Origin: Schistosoma haematobium | Lineage: Eukaryota > Platyhelminthes > Trematoda > Strigeidida > Schistosomatidae | DNA length: 64,000 nt | NCBI RefSeq assembly: GCF_000699445.3 | Contig: NC_067200.1 | Coordinates: 12,175,256 to 12,239,255, forward strand | Reading direction: 5' to 3' | Shown: positions 51,401-61,098 of the stretch, piece after piece | How the letters are laid out: every line of letters begins with the position of its first letter | Numbering within the stretch: the stretch's first letter is position 1 | Notes under the pieces: model-generated | Told to the model about the DNA's origin: nothing | Databases searched by the model: none | The model's input: only the letters and a program-made list of their open reading frames with translations | Translations under genes and position numbers: made by a program

Positions 51401-54400
51401 TCTTTCACTTACTAAATTTTCTGCATACATAATTAACATTGAAAATCTCCTTGGTATATGTTTTGTTAAGAGAAGTTAATTTTACGCTCGTGTCCTACGC
51501 TCATGTTTCTTTGTGTTGGGGTTGCTTTCGAGAAGCACGGTGGAGCCTCCAGAGGCCTTAATGGGGCCGAAGAGTTCCCACCCAATCAGAACCTGATGGA
51601 GCTTTTCAGAATATTAACGTGGCATGCTGCTATTGGACGGTAGCATAACGTACCTCCTTGCCGATTGACGGAATTATAATGATGTTATAGCCAACGCCGA
51701 TAACTATAAATACATATGTTTTTCCGTAGATTTTTGATTCTTACCCAACATTCATTTTTGCTTTCTTCTGATTTTACGACTGTGGGGTTCTATACGTTCG
51801 AGTGCCGTTAGTTGTATACCGTATTCTGCGTTAATCAAGTAGAGGACTGGACACTGTTTAAACAATGTTTTTGTTTGTTTATTTCTAGCAAACCTTTAAC
51901 TCCAATTCGTGAAATGTTTGCTGGAGCTGGTGCAGGAACTTGTCAAATTATTATCACTACACCAATGGAATTATTGAAAATTCAATTACAAGATGCTGGT
52001 CGAACATCAAGTAAATAAAAAACTAAAATAAATATCAAACTGGCTCACTTAACTGTATTCTGGATAAGAAATTATGGCAGTCACTATCGAGCAGTATGAT
52101 GTATTCATTAAATACGTTTGTAGGCTTCAGTATCATCCCTATTGTTTAAGGTTTATCGATTAATCTGTGTTAATTGTCTCATGTATCGTTGCTTACTACT
52201 TTAATATGATTGGGTTTTGTGATGAAAGTCCTCGTAGAGATAAGATTGTATGATGGCAAAGGTGACGCACTGTCTTTAATTTTCATCTTAACTGGATAAA
52301 GTCGTAAAACCAGTGTGATTCTACTCTGCTGATTATCTCTACATTCACGTCCGATAGTGGAGCGCTGGGTCATTGGTTAAGACTCTTGACTTTCAGGCAC
52401 TAAGTTATAGGTTCTAACTCCCTTGCTCGTACCTTGGTTTGATCAGCGGGATAGTATCAGTAGCTCACACTTAGTGTGACTCGAAGCTCCATACACACGA
52501 ATCGGTGCCTGATAAGTGAGTTGAGGTATTCGTATTCTATGTCATTTGCATATAGTTTTCTTCAAATCATTAAACAGGATTATATGAGTAGCTTACATCC
52601 TGAATGCATTAAGTTATTCCGAGGTTTTCTGTATTAAGCTGTTATTTTAATTTTATTGAAGTTAAGTATGTTGACCATCGCCCAACCTTTCTGTATTACT
52701 TTGTGGCCATGCAACATGGTCTCTGAAAATAGAAGACATGAGTGGTCTAAAGATTTTTGATTATAAGTATCTTCGAAGCATCGCTCGTTTATGATGGAAC
52801 GATTTAGTGAGTAGTGTTAAGGTTAGACGTAAAGTACTTTGAAAGGGTCCGAAATCGGTTAATGAGGTGAAGCTTCATCGATTGAGGTGGTTAAGACATA
52901 TATTACGTATGACTAAACACCGCCTAACTCGATGAGGAACTCTTGCTATTACAGAAGTTGGTTGGAAGAAAGCTAAGGGCGGCCAAACTAAAATACGACA
53001 TCAGTTTATGAGATCATTGACTATTAGTCTGAATCATGTTACTAGATGTAAACTATCTGATTGGAGTCTGTACATATATTGTAAACAAGGGTTAAAGTCT
53101 TTGAGTGGCATAGCTCAGAATCACTCACACTGGTGCAGATGTATTCATTCTTCATCTTCCTCTTGATCTTGAATTCCAGTGTCTCTTAATGCATACCTTT
53201 GAGCGGTGTCTTTTCAAACCATATTCTGAAGGTCTAGTCTTTCTTTTTATAATTGCTGCAACGTTATTTTGATCTCTTTTGCCACTTTTATCTCGTTGTG
53301 ATAGTGTGGCATGTGAATTCGGGTCAACGAACATTTGTGCGAGGCTCAAAGTTGATAATGTCTATCTGTCTGTAATTTAAACCACTGAATTCTGGCTCAG
53401 TCATCTGAAGGTCAGGCACTTGATGTAAGACCTGGAGCTTCTGGGTTCGGTTCGTGGTGGAGTCATGGAGGTTCACTACTGAGGACTCTCATACTCAGAC
53501 AAAAAAATTATCCGGCACTTTCTATTTTTCAATGGTTGTCTGGCCAAGGTTATTGTTATTCTGTAGTGATTCAGGCTTATTTTAAAGCTAACCACAATAA
53601 TGTGTATTCCATGGTTTCATAAGTATCATCCATTTTTTCTTCTGTGATAAAATATTGTCAATGTTTACAATTTTTTAATCTTTAGTTCCTGTAACTAATA
53701 GCAGTGGTACAGTAGTAGCGACACGACAGACTGCTACTCAATTGGCCATTAAATTGGTTCGTGAAAAAGGAATATTTGGTTTATATCGTGGAATGGGTGC
53801 TACATTTTTACGTGATGTTTCATTTTCTATGATATATTTTCCATTATTTGCAAATTTTAACGCTTTAGTAAGTATATAATGGTAAATTTTCTCGAATTAT
53901 TTTGTTGGTTTGACTTTTTCGGTTTACTATATTTTGTGGGACAAACTAATTAAAAGTTCATACTAAAATGAACGTTCGTCCCCCAAACGCACAGTGAAAG
54001 CCCGATGGGCTCATACCAATCTGGTCCATCCTTGGCACCCTGTAATATTAGTTTCTCTATAAAAAGCCGGATTTGCAACGTATCAGTGAGAGCTATTCTG
54101 TTCTGTGCTTGTAAAACCTGACCGCTCTGAGCTGAGGATGTTCTGTGGTTTGCCGTATTCGATCATCATTATCTCCGAATCACCGCTGACATCCAGTGAT
54201 AACACTTTGTTAGTAATGCTGTGGTTTGGCTATGTTTGTTCGAGCACAGTAATTTAATTGGTGTCATTGTCTTAAAACATCGATCCCGATGGCCTGAAAA
54301 TATCTTACGAATGTCATCCTAATGACTTCCACAGCGTGTATTGATTGTCAACGCTGTGACGGGGTGGGGTCAAAAATGACTTGGTACCTTGGTATACAAA

Positions 54401-57400
54401 TGTTGTATAGGACTGGCATCCATCGATCCATCATGACTCCGGTGCAACTCAGACATTACTCAGAACAAAAACCAGTGGCTATGCGCCTGTAGTTTTGTAC
54501 ATTTTTCATAAAAGTACGTGGAGCTCACTCAACTGAAAAAGGTTTTCATATTATATATTGCTCTTGTTTACTTTTTTTGTAATTGTACTATTCGCTTATA
54601 ATTATTTTAGCACAATGTTTTCAACTCCTTATTCGTGTGGTGCATAGATTTTTGATGCCTAATTGTTTTGGGTTTTGTGCGCATTAAATAAACAAATAAG
54701 AACACAAGCTAATTTATTAAAACTTTGATCAAATATTCTAATCCATAAAGTATAGTGGAAGTTTATTTGAATTGGCTTTTATATCTTAGAGTCTAATAAC
54801 TCATCTATACGATCTGATTTTAAATCGGAGACCATCAACTTCCTCATATAAATATCCATACTTACCACAATCACTTTTAATCATTTGGTCTCCTATTCAA
54901 ACTCTTCTCCACCTACTTCATTTCAGACAACCAGTTAGTATCATTATCCGTCACTTAAAAACTGTAGCACACTGCTGTGTGAGTTAATCTTTAGTTGGTA
55001 AATGACACAGCTGCATAATTCAGCTTCTGATACTAGCTGGTTGGAAGTAATCTGTACGAAACTCTGTATAGAGCTGCTGGGCTATACGGTCTTGGGCTAC
55101 CTATCTTCAGCTACCTAACATCTCAACATCGTACATGCTATGTTGAGTCACTTAGACTAGTGGTCACATTGTAATTTTATCGTTAGAGTTCGACCAACAC
55201 TAAGGAATAGAGAAATATTTCCTTGGTCACTACTCAGTGGTGGTCCAATCAATTTTAAATATTTCCTGATCACAACACTCTAATCGTCCCAAATCAAAAC
55301 AAGAATCGAGAGAGAACAATTCATATTTCAATATAGTTTATATAAGATTCACGTAAGGATTTAGGATCTTTTCAATTCGTCTGTTGTCTATGATTGATTG
55401 GAAATGAATCAGTCGGCGTGTTTCAACATGATTTCGATGTAAGCACAGAGCAATGAGTAGGTCATGGGTTTGAATCCCACTGTATCTTTTTTGGTTTAAC
55501 TTATCAGATATGATCATTAGCTCTCACTTATGGTTTGAAGTGAAATAGATAAAAAGCCATATCTGGTCAGTGAGTTACATGTACACACTTATATCGTGCC
55601 ACTCACTCTCGTGCACTGTAACAATCTGTCTCTTTTCCTACTGTCTTGAGGATTCCAAGCTAATGTTTTCTTAAATTACTCGTTGTTGAATTAATAAAAT
55701 TTACTTTATCATTATTTTAGTAAATTGAACTCACGATTTACCATTTCCGCATTGTCAATTATATTTAGTGTTGTTCCCAGCTTTGTTTTGATCTCATTTA
55801 ATTTATTCTATTAGGGTCCAAGAAGATCTCCAAATAGTGTAGAGGCTGTTTTCTATTGGTCATTTCTATCAGGATTTTTATCAGGAACAATAGCTGCATT
55901 CACTGTGACCCCGTTCGACGGTAAGTTTCAATCACTTGTGAATTATTACACATACACTGATTTATAAATATTTCAAATATTTATTGAATGTTTAGTTGAT
56001 TCTTTTAAAAGGCTCAAATTTATCTGGCCGATGAAATTTTCAACCAGATCAATCAGAGTGAATGATGTCTGTTTAACAGTTTGTGAGATCCCATTCTTTA
56101 TCATAGCTAAATTATACCAAATTGAAATTAATATACTTCGACAAATAAAATGTCATTATTATTTTACGATTTTTCTTCTAGTTGTTAAGACTCGACTACA
56201 AACAATTAAACATATTGAAGGAGAGAAAGTATTCAAAGGAATAACAGATTGTTTTGTGTAAGTTCTTATTATTGGAATTATTGATTAAATAGCTTGAACA
56301 TTTTTAGATCTCTTGGTAGAAGAAAATAATTGCTCTCATAGTTTACATCACGAACTGATCTTAGTTAGATGGCCATTGAAAACTAGTAGGTGCTAGATAA
56401 CAGTCTCATCCTAGTATGCCCCCAAATGTTCTGGTACGACCGAGGGTGGGGAGAGTCGTCTCTCTCTCTCTCCAAATGCTCTCACATCGCCACGTGCATA
56501 CAACCACTTCCAAGGAAGTCCTACTCACTACCTTCTCGCGGCGGGAGTGTTGTTTACGAAATGGAGAGGACGAAAAGTGAATGATTTCAGGCAGTCAACA
56601 CTCATTTGTTCTTCGTTTGGATATAACATATTCAATTTATTCAAGTGATTTACCGAATACAGATTTGTATAAGTGGCTTCAAGCCACATTCAAATTCTAC
56701 GGGTTGTTAATGCTACCCAGTTGTCCAAGCCTAAGTAGGTAGAGCGAGATTTAAATCTTCAAGTTAGTAGCTAAAAGTTGAACAACCTAACCACTGGAAC
56801 GGTAGCTCAGTAGTATTAAATTATTCAACATCGCTAAGAAAATTACAAATTGAAAACAATCATTTTTTCGTACTTATATTTGTTGTCAACAAAATTTCTA
56901 ATAATTAATATTTTCGTGGATATTGGGTTCACCTGAATGTCAATGGATCCGAGTTCGTGAAGGGAAATTGAAAAAAACTATCTTGAAGTCTAATTTATTA
57001 GTGCTATTGTTAGCCTTATATCCAAAAGTTTTTCGATTACTTCGCCCCCGAATACCCTGGTACGGCCAAGAGAGGGGAGAGTCCGCTATCCCTCATTGAA
57101 TGCTCTCACATGGCCACGCGTATATAACCTCTGCCAGGGAAGTCCTACTCACTGCCTTCTCGTGGCGGGAGTGTTGTTTACGAAATGGAGAGGACGGAAA
57201 GCGAATGTCTGGCGCTTTAACCTGGTTGGTGGATACGGAGAGTCCACCTAGGGTAGTTGGGAAACCCTGATTCCAAACCAATAGTGCACATGGGCTCCAG
57301 TATCCTAAAGGAACAAATGGTGTATGAACCAATCGTTGGTCACCGGCTACCATGGAACTGCATCTCCTTACGATGCTCCACTGCCTTGTGGGTTAGACCT

Positions 57401-58915
57401 TTAGGTCGAAGGCCCGGGGTATGGCCTCCTAAGAAAATCACCTGTTTCGGTTTGGGCACCCGGGAAGTATCACAGCCCTCACACATATCAAATGAGATTT
57501 GTGTGGCGCATATGTAGTTGGTTCTTCCTTGTACCAAATTCTATGTGTTCAAATAAATAATTAATTAATTAAACCTACCATATTATAGTTATCGAAATTT
57601 TTATGTTTTTATTTTCAAATTTAATTATCGACTTGATTTGTTATATTTACTATTTAGGTTCATAGAACCTGATACAATTTTGTGAATTCGTTCCACTTCC
57701 TATAATATATCATTATATTAGGGTGAAATTATCGGAATAAATGCTAGAGTTGTAAAAAAAAGAATACTGTCAGTGATTTTACAAAAGGTTACACATAGAC
57801 AATATGATTTGTAGAATAAAAAAACGTGTACAACGTAATTATGAAACTGAGAATCTAATGTAATACAAGCAGATGAATGCATATACAGTAGTATTTCAAT
57901 CGATACTGAACCGTCTTATTCAACGCTTCAAATCAACATTATGAGACGAAGATATATATGGAGTCATTTCATGAAATCACTGACTGTTGTTATGCTAAAC
58001 ATTTTTCGGAATAGTTTATTTTTTGATTAGGATTTTTAAAATAATTATATGTATATATTTTTAATGGTTGAACACCTTAGACAACGTGACTCAAAATTAA
58101 TTATCATGGCGTAGATGCAACCATAAGTAGTTATCTTTTTTAAACCGGTTCAGATCAATACCATTTTACACGGTTTCACCTTTAGGAATCATATTTCAAT
58201 TGATCCGTTTTATCCCAACACCACTATTCATTTTATTATTATTATTTTCACTTTTTGGATTTCATCTTGTGAATTAGGCGTCTCATTATAGTGCTGTAAA
58301 ATTTTGGTTACTTGAATAATAATGTGCAGATTTATACCAGATTCTTCATTTTTCAAATATGTCTGCCTAACAGAAGCTACTGTACAGAGGAACAATAAGG
58401 ATTCAAAGATGATTCAGAGCTGCTGGTGCTGTTTGATGTGTCATTGATTCAGCACAAGGATAAGGTCATAGATGTCGATATTCTGATTGGCGATTTTGTC
58501 ACGTGATATCCGAGGGGCCATAGGACATAACATATGTGGATCAGTTCAAGTTGCTGCACTACATCAATACAGCGAGATGAAATTATCTGAATTAATTCGA
58601 AATCAGCAGAATTTACAATTGTTTCAGTTGGTAGTAGAAGGCATTTAACATGGCTAATATGTTTGTAGAAGAAATAGTAATTTCGCGGAATGAAAAGATA
58701 TTAGATAATATAAAACGTCATGATCTAGAGATAGATAAAATGTGACTGTATCTTCTCCATTACGACGGATTCTAGTCACTCAACATCTTTGTCCATTGAT
58801 CAAGATAACTTCATAGACTTCAATCATTCCTCTAAATCTATCGACATAACTCCATAGCCCGATGCCACGTTTTGGTGTGGCGTCCCTAGCCTTTTTCCAA
58901 TCTACTCCATCGGCT

Positions 58916-58982
<67 letters not shown>

Positions 58983-59370
58983 AGTGATTATGCCATTTGA
59001 CTTCCTGGCTGCTGGATATATAGTTTGAATCCTGCCTCACATAAATTTGTTTGTGCAACCGGTTAATGTTTTGCTGGCTCTCGCACACACACATCAAACT
59101 GTGCTTCAAAGACAACATAAATATACGATTTGACAAATCAATCACGTTATTTTTATCATTATATCCATTATATATATAACCACTGTTAACTGCATTTTTT
59201 ATGATTTATTTTGTAAATTTTCTAGACAAACATTACGTAATGAAGGTGTTCATGGTCTATTTAAAGGGGCTGGTTGTCGTGTTATGGTTATGGCACCATT
59301 GTTTGGTATAGCACAAACTGTGTATTACCTTGGTGTTGCTGAACGAATTTTAGGTTATCCAAGATATTAA
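40998..59370 (+). CDS. SLC25A22: Mitochondrial glutamate carrier (SLC25A18/A22 type), nine exons
   Basis: Nine exons (40998-41035, 41069-41194, 47251-47306, 49973-50063, 51889-52010, 53686-53867, 55815-55920, 56182-56257, 59226-59370) sum to 942 nt, i.e. 313 residues plus TAA. All introns are GT...AG and all phases agree. The product has the three-repeat mitochondrial carrier fold with PIDLVK (34-39), PMELLK (129-134) and PFDVVK (238-243), and six expected membrane helices in the inner mitochondrial membrane. Glutamate-carrier marks are [34 protein letters not shown] (83-97), [20 protein letters not shown] and [13 protein letters not shown]. Length fits the family (about 320). Known relatives move glutamate with H+ into the matrix. 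Aspartate/glutamate carriers share [12 protein letters not shown] text but have an N-terminal EF-hand region, absent here. Paralogue (A18 or A22) cannot be told. The ATG at 40998 is chosen because its exon splices in phase. Confidence 0.93.
41069..41194 (+). CDS. SLC25A22: Carrier exon 2
   Basis: Residues 13-55: first helix and the first carrier signature [13 protein letters not shown]. The donor GTGAGT at 41195 begins a 6.06-kb intron that holds RTE copy 2. Confidence 0.95.
41195..42298. other. Start of carrier intron 2, unassigned
   Basis: Between the exon 2 donor and the first repeat fragment the intron is AT-rich and shows no gene or element I can name. Confidence 0.5.
42299..42420 (+). 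repeat. Truncated repeat pieces in carrier intron 2
   Basis: GCCCCCAAATGCCCTGGTACG at 42298-42318 is the start of the repeat found more completely at 57043-57562. It runs into GGTATGGCAACTTGAGC, which resembles the tail of the second RTE family (GTGTGGCAACTTGGACGGA near 62827). Two truncated repeats therefore abut. Confidence 0.45.
42540..45862 (-). mobile_element. RTE-type retrotransposon copy 2, nearly full length, in carrier intron 2
   Basis: Antisense to the host gene. It includes a 5' untranslated part (45862-45759), the endonuclease, RT and C-terminal domain, and most of the 3' region. The last 30 or so bases of the tail present in copy 1 (from CTCTTGTACC) are missing and replaced by unrelated sequence at 42539. 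Its 5' end touches an (AAT)n microsatellite. From 44705 down it is almost identical to copy 1. Confidence 0.88.
42716..45758 (-). pseudogene. RTE endonuclease-reverse transcriptase, broken
   Basis: Starting at the ATG at 45758 the frame gives an APE-type endonuclease: LAAFNVRTF, the SETRI glutamate box, STYAPTD and GDLNAQVGR. Near 45170 the frame shifts. The stretch 45170-44960 is read out of frame, and the correct frame returns at YLDSDH near 44955 and runs on through RT. With residue numbers counted from the methionine at 45178, the motif A aspartate is at about 441 and YADD at 541-544. TGA at 43165-43163 and at 43117-43115 break the frame at exactly the same codons as in copy 1. The C-terminal domain then continues to 42716. 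At least two frameshifts plus two stops: not expected to be active. Confidence 0.85.
45863..45920. repeat. (AAT)n microsatellite
   Basis: About 16 AAT units with one interruption (AGC) near 45911, directly at the 5' end of RTE copy 2. Confidence 0.95.
45950..46376 (-). repeat. SINE-like repeat (copy of 57043 family), antisense
   Basis: Read on the minus strand it starts CCCCCAAATGCCCTGGTACG (46371-46352). It follows the 57043 copy through the block CCGGCTACCATGG and GGCACCCGGG to about 45990. The RTE-like tail is absent. The open frames over it (106 and 76 codons) are chance frames of the repeat. Confidence 0.65.
46380..46480 (+). repeat. tRNA-like SINE head
   Basis: GGTTTGAACCC at 46440-46450 resembles the pol III B box (GGTTCGAANCC). 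The preceding 55 bases (GGAGCAATGGGCTAATGATT...) resemble an A-box half. No full cloverleaf forms, so this is tRNA-derived rather than a tRNA gene. Confidence 0.5.
46610..47110 (+). pseudogene. RTE 3' fragment (second family) in carrier intron 2
   Basis: Degenerate C-terminal domain and 3' tail; the block TTTCAAACCATATTCT near 46975 and CATCTCGTYGTG near 47059 are shared with 53213-53300. Frameshifted throughout. Confidence 0.55.
47251..47306 (+). CDS. SLC25A22: Carrier exon 3
   Basis: Residues 55-74 ([19 protein letters not shown]), the matrix helix and the [FY]xGxYRG block of repeat 1. Acceptor AAAAAG, which is weak in pyrimidines; donor GTTAGT. Confidence 0.92.
47307..48063. other. Carrier intron 3, first part
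   Basis: AT-rich intron sequence without recognised elements. Confidence 0.5.
48064..48337 (+). repeat. 275-bp dispersed repeat, copy A (intron 3)
   Basis: Nearly identical to 51054-51328, with only a few substitutions (for example TTGTGCTGAATCAGTAACGC against CTGTGCTGAACCAATAACGC). It contains a run of CGTATCAT words near its end. No coding and no terminal inverted repeats found. A partial antisense copy lies at 58424-58512. Confidence 0.8.
48423..48480. repeat. (AT)n microsatellite
   Basis: About 28 uninterrupted AT units in carrier intron 3. Confidence 0.97.
48481..49972. other. Carrier intron 3, remainder
   Basis: Minus frames of 74 and 90 codons (49068-49292, 49274-49546) look like possible relics of an element, but I cannot name a domain. 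The last part, before the exon 4 acceptor, is AT-rich. Confidence 0.35.
49973..50063 (+). CDS. SLC25A22: Carrier exon 4
   Basis: Residues 74-104: helix 2 region with [15 protein letters not shown]. Acceptor TTTTAG, donor GTAAGT. Confidence 0.95.
50400..50540 (+). ncRNA. Sm-alpha-like hammerhead ribozyme SINE (degenerate)
   Basis: CTGATGAG at 50480-50487 is followed by TCC, an AAAACA loop, GTAC and GAAAC at 50501-50505: the hammerhead core CUGAUGA - stem II - GAAA in correct order and spacing. Stem II (GUCC/GUAC) has one mismatch. Stem III is very short (AC...GU), as is known for Sm-alpha hammerheads. GGAATCTTG upstream (50455) and GGATTCC downstream (50514) could form the outer part of stem I. 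The CCAC/CCGG base of stem I is impaired, so cleavage, if any, would be weak. It lies in carrier intron 4. Confidence 0.6.
51054..51328 (+). repeat. 275-bp dispersed repeat, copy B (intron 4)
   Basis: Second copy of the repeat at 48064-48337, same orientation, 2.99 kb away and in the next intron. The similarity stops sharply at both ends. Confidence 0.8.
51510..51800 (+). mobile_element. Possible LTR remnant in carrier intron 4
   Basis: A less AT-rich island begins TGTTGGGG (51516), contains a clear TATA word (ACTATAAATACATA near 51705), and is followed by CTGTGGGGTTCTATACGTTCG, which looks like an R/U5 region. No matching LTR end or target duplication was found, so it may be a truncated LTR or an unrelated promoter-like element. 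Confidence 0.35.
51889..52010 (+). CDS. SLC25A22: Carrier exon 5
   Basis: Residues 104-145: helix 3 and the second signature [14 protein letters not shown]. Acceptor ATTTCTAG, donor GTAAAT. Confidence 0.95.
52360..52540 (+). repeat. tRNA-headed SINE (intron 5)
   Basis: GCTGGGTCATTGGTTAAGACTC followed about 45 bases later by GGTTCTAACTCCC gives A-box and B-box like words. The tail (TAGCTCACACTTAGTGTGACT...) is shared with 55505-55580. Not a functional tRNA gene. Confidence 0.5.
52740..53350 (+). pseudogene. RTE 3' fragment (second family) in carrier intron 5
   Basis: Decayed C-terminal domain ([22 protein letters not shown] near 52869-52925; [19 protein letters not shown] near 52965-53005) with the 3' tail shared with 46940-47105. 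Stops present. Confidence 0.6.
53385..53560 (+). repeat. tRNA-headed hammerhead SINE (intron 5)
   Basis: An A-box-like word (CTGGCTCAGTCATCTGAAGG) and a B-box-like word (GGGTTCGGTTCG at 53441) are followed at 53472-53525 by CACTACTGAGGACTCTCATACTCAGAC, AAAAAA, and CCGGCACTTTC. This is the same order as in 2464-2512, with a mutated core (CTGAGGA) and no GAAA. Non-cleaving relic. Confidence 0.55.
53686..53867 (+). CDS. SLC25A22: Carrier exon 6
   Basis: Residues 145-205: a Ser/Thr-rich loop ([19 protein letters not shown]), then the [16 protein letters not shown] block and helix 4 ending PLFANFNAL. Acceptor CTTTAG, donor GTAAGT, phase 0. Confidence 0.95.
53990..54510 (+). pseudogene. RTE 3' fragment (copy 1/2 family) in carrier intron 6
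   Basis: Text matching [15 protein letters not shown], then CACKT-stop-PL (the CETWPL region) and the C-terminal domain down to about 54500, with many frame breaks. Much older than copies 1 and 2. Confidence 0.6.
54511..55814. other. Carrier intron 6, remainder
   Basis: A tRNA-like SINE piece lies at about 55425-55600 (GGGTTTGAATCCC at 55468-55480, tail shared with 52465-52530). The rest is AT-rich without recognised content. Confidence 0.4.
55815..55920 (+). CDS. SLC25A22: Carrier exon 7
   Basis: Residues 206-241: helix 5 ([19 protein letters not shown]) and the start of the third signature (PFD|V). Acceptor CTATTAG, donor GTAAGT. Confidence 0.95.
56182..56257 (+). CDS. SLC25A22: Carrier exon 8
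   Basis: Residues 241-266: completes PFDVVKTRLQ and the repeat-3 matrix helix ([13 protein letters not shown]). Acceptor CTTCTAG, donor GTAAGT. Confidence 0.95.
56418..56595 (+). repeat. SINE-like repeat, 3'-truncated (intron 8)
   Basis: It begins GCCCCCAAATGTTCTGGTACG and follows the 57043 copy to GAAATGGAGAGGACGAAAAGTGAATG, then stops. A TCTCTC run at 56460-56472 is private. Confidence 0.6.
57043..57562 (+). repeat. SINE-like repeat with an RTE-type 3' tail (intron 8)
   Basis: Most complete copy of the family. It starts GCCCCCGAATACCCTGGTACG and has the internal block GGCTACCATGG...GGGTTAGACCTTTAGGTC...GGCACCCGGG. It ends with about 60 bases that match the tail of RTE copy 1 (GTGTGGCGCATAT, CTTGTACCAA, TGTGTTCAAATAAATAA), and then ATTAATTAATT. 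A shared 3' tail suggests use of the RTE machinery. The 86-codon frames on both strands are not taken as genes. Confidence 0.65.
58424..58512 (-). repeat. 275-bp dispersed repeat, partial copy C (intron 8)
   Basis: Reverse complement matches the first third of copies A and B (CACGTGACAAAATCGCCAATC, ATATCGACATCTATGACC), more diverged than A is from B. Confidence 0.65.
58919..58980. repeat. (AT)n microsatellite
   Basis: About 31 AT units in carrier intron 8. Read on the minus strand it produces a run of Ile-Tyr codons inside a 121-codon frame, which is therefore not a gene. Confidence 0.97.
59226..59370 (+). CDS. SLC25A22: Carrier exon 9 with stop codon
   Basis: Residues 266-313: [20 protein letters not shown], helix 6 and the C terminus ILGYPRY, then TAA. 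Acceptor TTTTCTAG. Confidence 0.95.
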
Positions 59371-60620
59371 AACAAAAATAAATGGAATATATACACACAC
59401 AATCATTCATTTTCAATTCATAAAAATGAAATGATGCTTTGATGCCCTGCCACCAAATGTATTCATTCATATTTACTTCTATTTTTTCACAGTGGATAGG
59501 GGAACAGTAAGGAAATAGTAAGTTACACAATGCTTTCTTTCTCTTTTTTTTCTTTCCGGCAATAAATCATTATTATTTTCTATACAATTTTGTGATAAGT
59601 AATTTGTATTGCTTTACCAATAGATAATAAACCATTATGATGTGTTTACTTCGGTTGAATTCCATATTGATATTGTGTTTCCTTCTTTCAATCCCTTTTT
59701 CAATTATTTTATTATTACCCCTCCTCTTGTTTTCAGATACCAAAAGTGTACTCTTTGCTCCAATTAACACGGGCGTTTTATTATTAAGTTATAACTGTGA
59801 TTTTCTATTTAGTTCATCTTTGTATAATTAAATTTCCTTATACCTTGTCCGTATACATTCTATGGACACACACGCACACACCTTGATTATACATATATAC
59901 TGAATATTGGTGATAAAAAGTGAACGAATCTTTGTTATATTTCCTCTTAATCCTCTGAAAAAATCTCTAGGCCACATCCATCTTTGTTTATTATTTAATA
60001 AAAGCGGTTGTTTTTCATTGTACATATGTCCTGATTAATTAATGTATCTATTATATCAATTTATTACATTATCATATCTGACTATGTAACTAGTTATTAT
60101 CATGTTAATTATTACCTTTATTGTTTCGATTATAAAACATTTTCCCCACTTTTTTTCATGTCTTTCTTCTCCCCCCTCTCCCTCTCTCACTCTCTGTCTC
60201 TCTTTCTTCAAGATTATATTTTTATAAAATTTGACTGAGTTTCACCTTTTTATTCTATTTATTTGTTATTATCATTATTCCGAATAAATTATATGTTTCC
60301 ATGTTTGTTCGTTTTGTATATCGGTGTTTAATGTTTGTTTCATTGGATTTTCTATTCACCTGATAACTAAACAACTTTGATAATGGATAATTGATTAATA
60401 TTTTGTAGATCAAAGTATTCTTTTGATGTGTAAAGTTGCTAGAGTTGGTCGATCTTAAAAAAAGTTAAGCTAAAAACGCAATATATCATGTTGCTCATTT
60501 GTTACTGTTGTAAGTTAATAGTGTTGAATATATTGACTAGATAGTTGTAAATACGATAACCGGATTTTAGAAGGATAAATGTTATGCGGTTATTGATAGT
60601 CGGGAGAAATCCGTGGAACT
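59371..60620 (+). other. 3' UTR and downstream flank of the carrier gene
   Basis: AT-rich, with pyrimidine runs (CTCTCTC near 60176-60205) and candidate AATAAA words at 59377, 59561 and 60282. No further gene is supported. Confidence 0.4.
59377..59382 (+). terminator. Candidate polyadenylation signal of the carrier gene
   Basis: AATAAA lies 7 bases after the stop codon. A second AATAAA at 59561-59566 gives a more usual 3' UTR length and is the likelier functional site. Sequence alone cannot choose. Confidence 0.4.
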
Positions 60621-60639
60621 AGGTTTCTTGTTAGTTAGC

Positions 60640-60755
60640 GCTCGTCAACGAGATATGTGTGCAATATTGAGGGAAATAATTTCTATGTGATTCAAACCCA
60701 AATCGTGCATCCCTTCAATCTGGAATATTATCACTGAGCTATTGAAGTTACGACT
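60640..60755 (-). repeat. tRNA-derived SINE, degenerate
   Basis: Minus strand: an A-box region around AGCTCAGTGATAATATTCCAG and a B-box region GGGTTTGAATC. The plus-strand word GCTCGTCAACGAG is the counterpart of CACTCGTCACCTAG near 63347. Confidence 0.5.
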
Positions 60756-60977
60756 GATCTGTTACAACCTGATTGATAGAATTCAATCATCGCTAAGTAT
60801 ACTTAGCGCTAGTCTATAGACTAGGCAAACATGAAATTAACTGCTTATTCACTGATTATTATTATGTTGAAAATTCCTCAGCTTTTATATCTCTGTCCAC
60901 TGCCACAGTTATAATATTTTGTTGTCAGTGTTCGACGGTAATCGCGAGGAAGCTCTGAATTTAAGTTTAATTCTAGT

Positions 60978-61098
60978 TGCTTTCGTCAACAGGAGATATC
61001 TGTAGTCTTTCAGGGGATTGATACTTCATGTTAGATTTGAGCCTGTATCGTTCAGTATTACAGTCATAAATGATACCAATGAGATAATTGGGTAACCA
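60978..61098 (-). repeat. tRNA-derived SINE, degenerate
   Basis: Plus strand order CGTCAACAGGA - CCTGTAGTC-like ATCTGTAGTCTTTCAGGGG - TTTGAGCCTGTATC - TTACAGTC - ATACCAATGAGAT matches the order in the copy at 63345-63452. The B box on the minus strand is GGCTCAAATC. Confidence 0.5.

Noticed and set aside
58780..59145. A 121-codon minus frame with a long Ile-Tyr run
   Set aside because: The run is the translation of an (AT)n microsatellite and the frame lies in a carrier intron.
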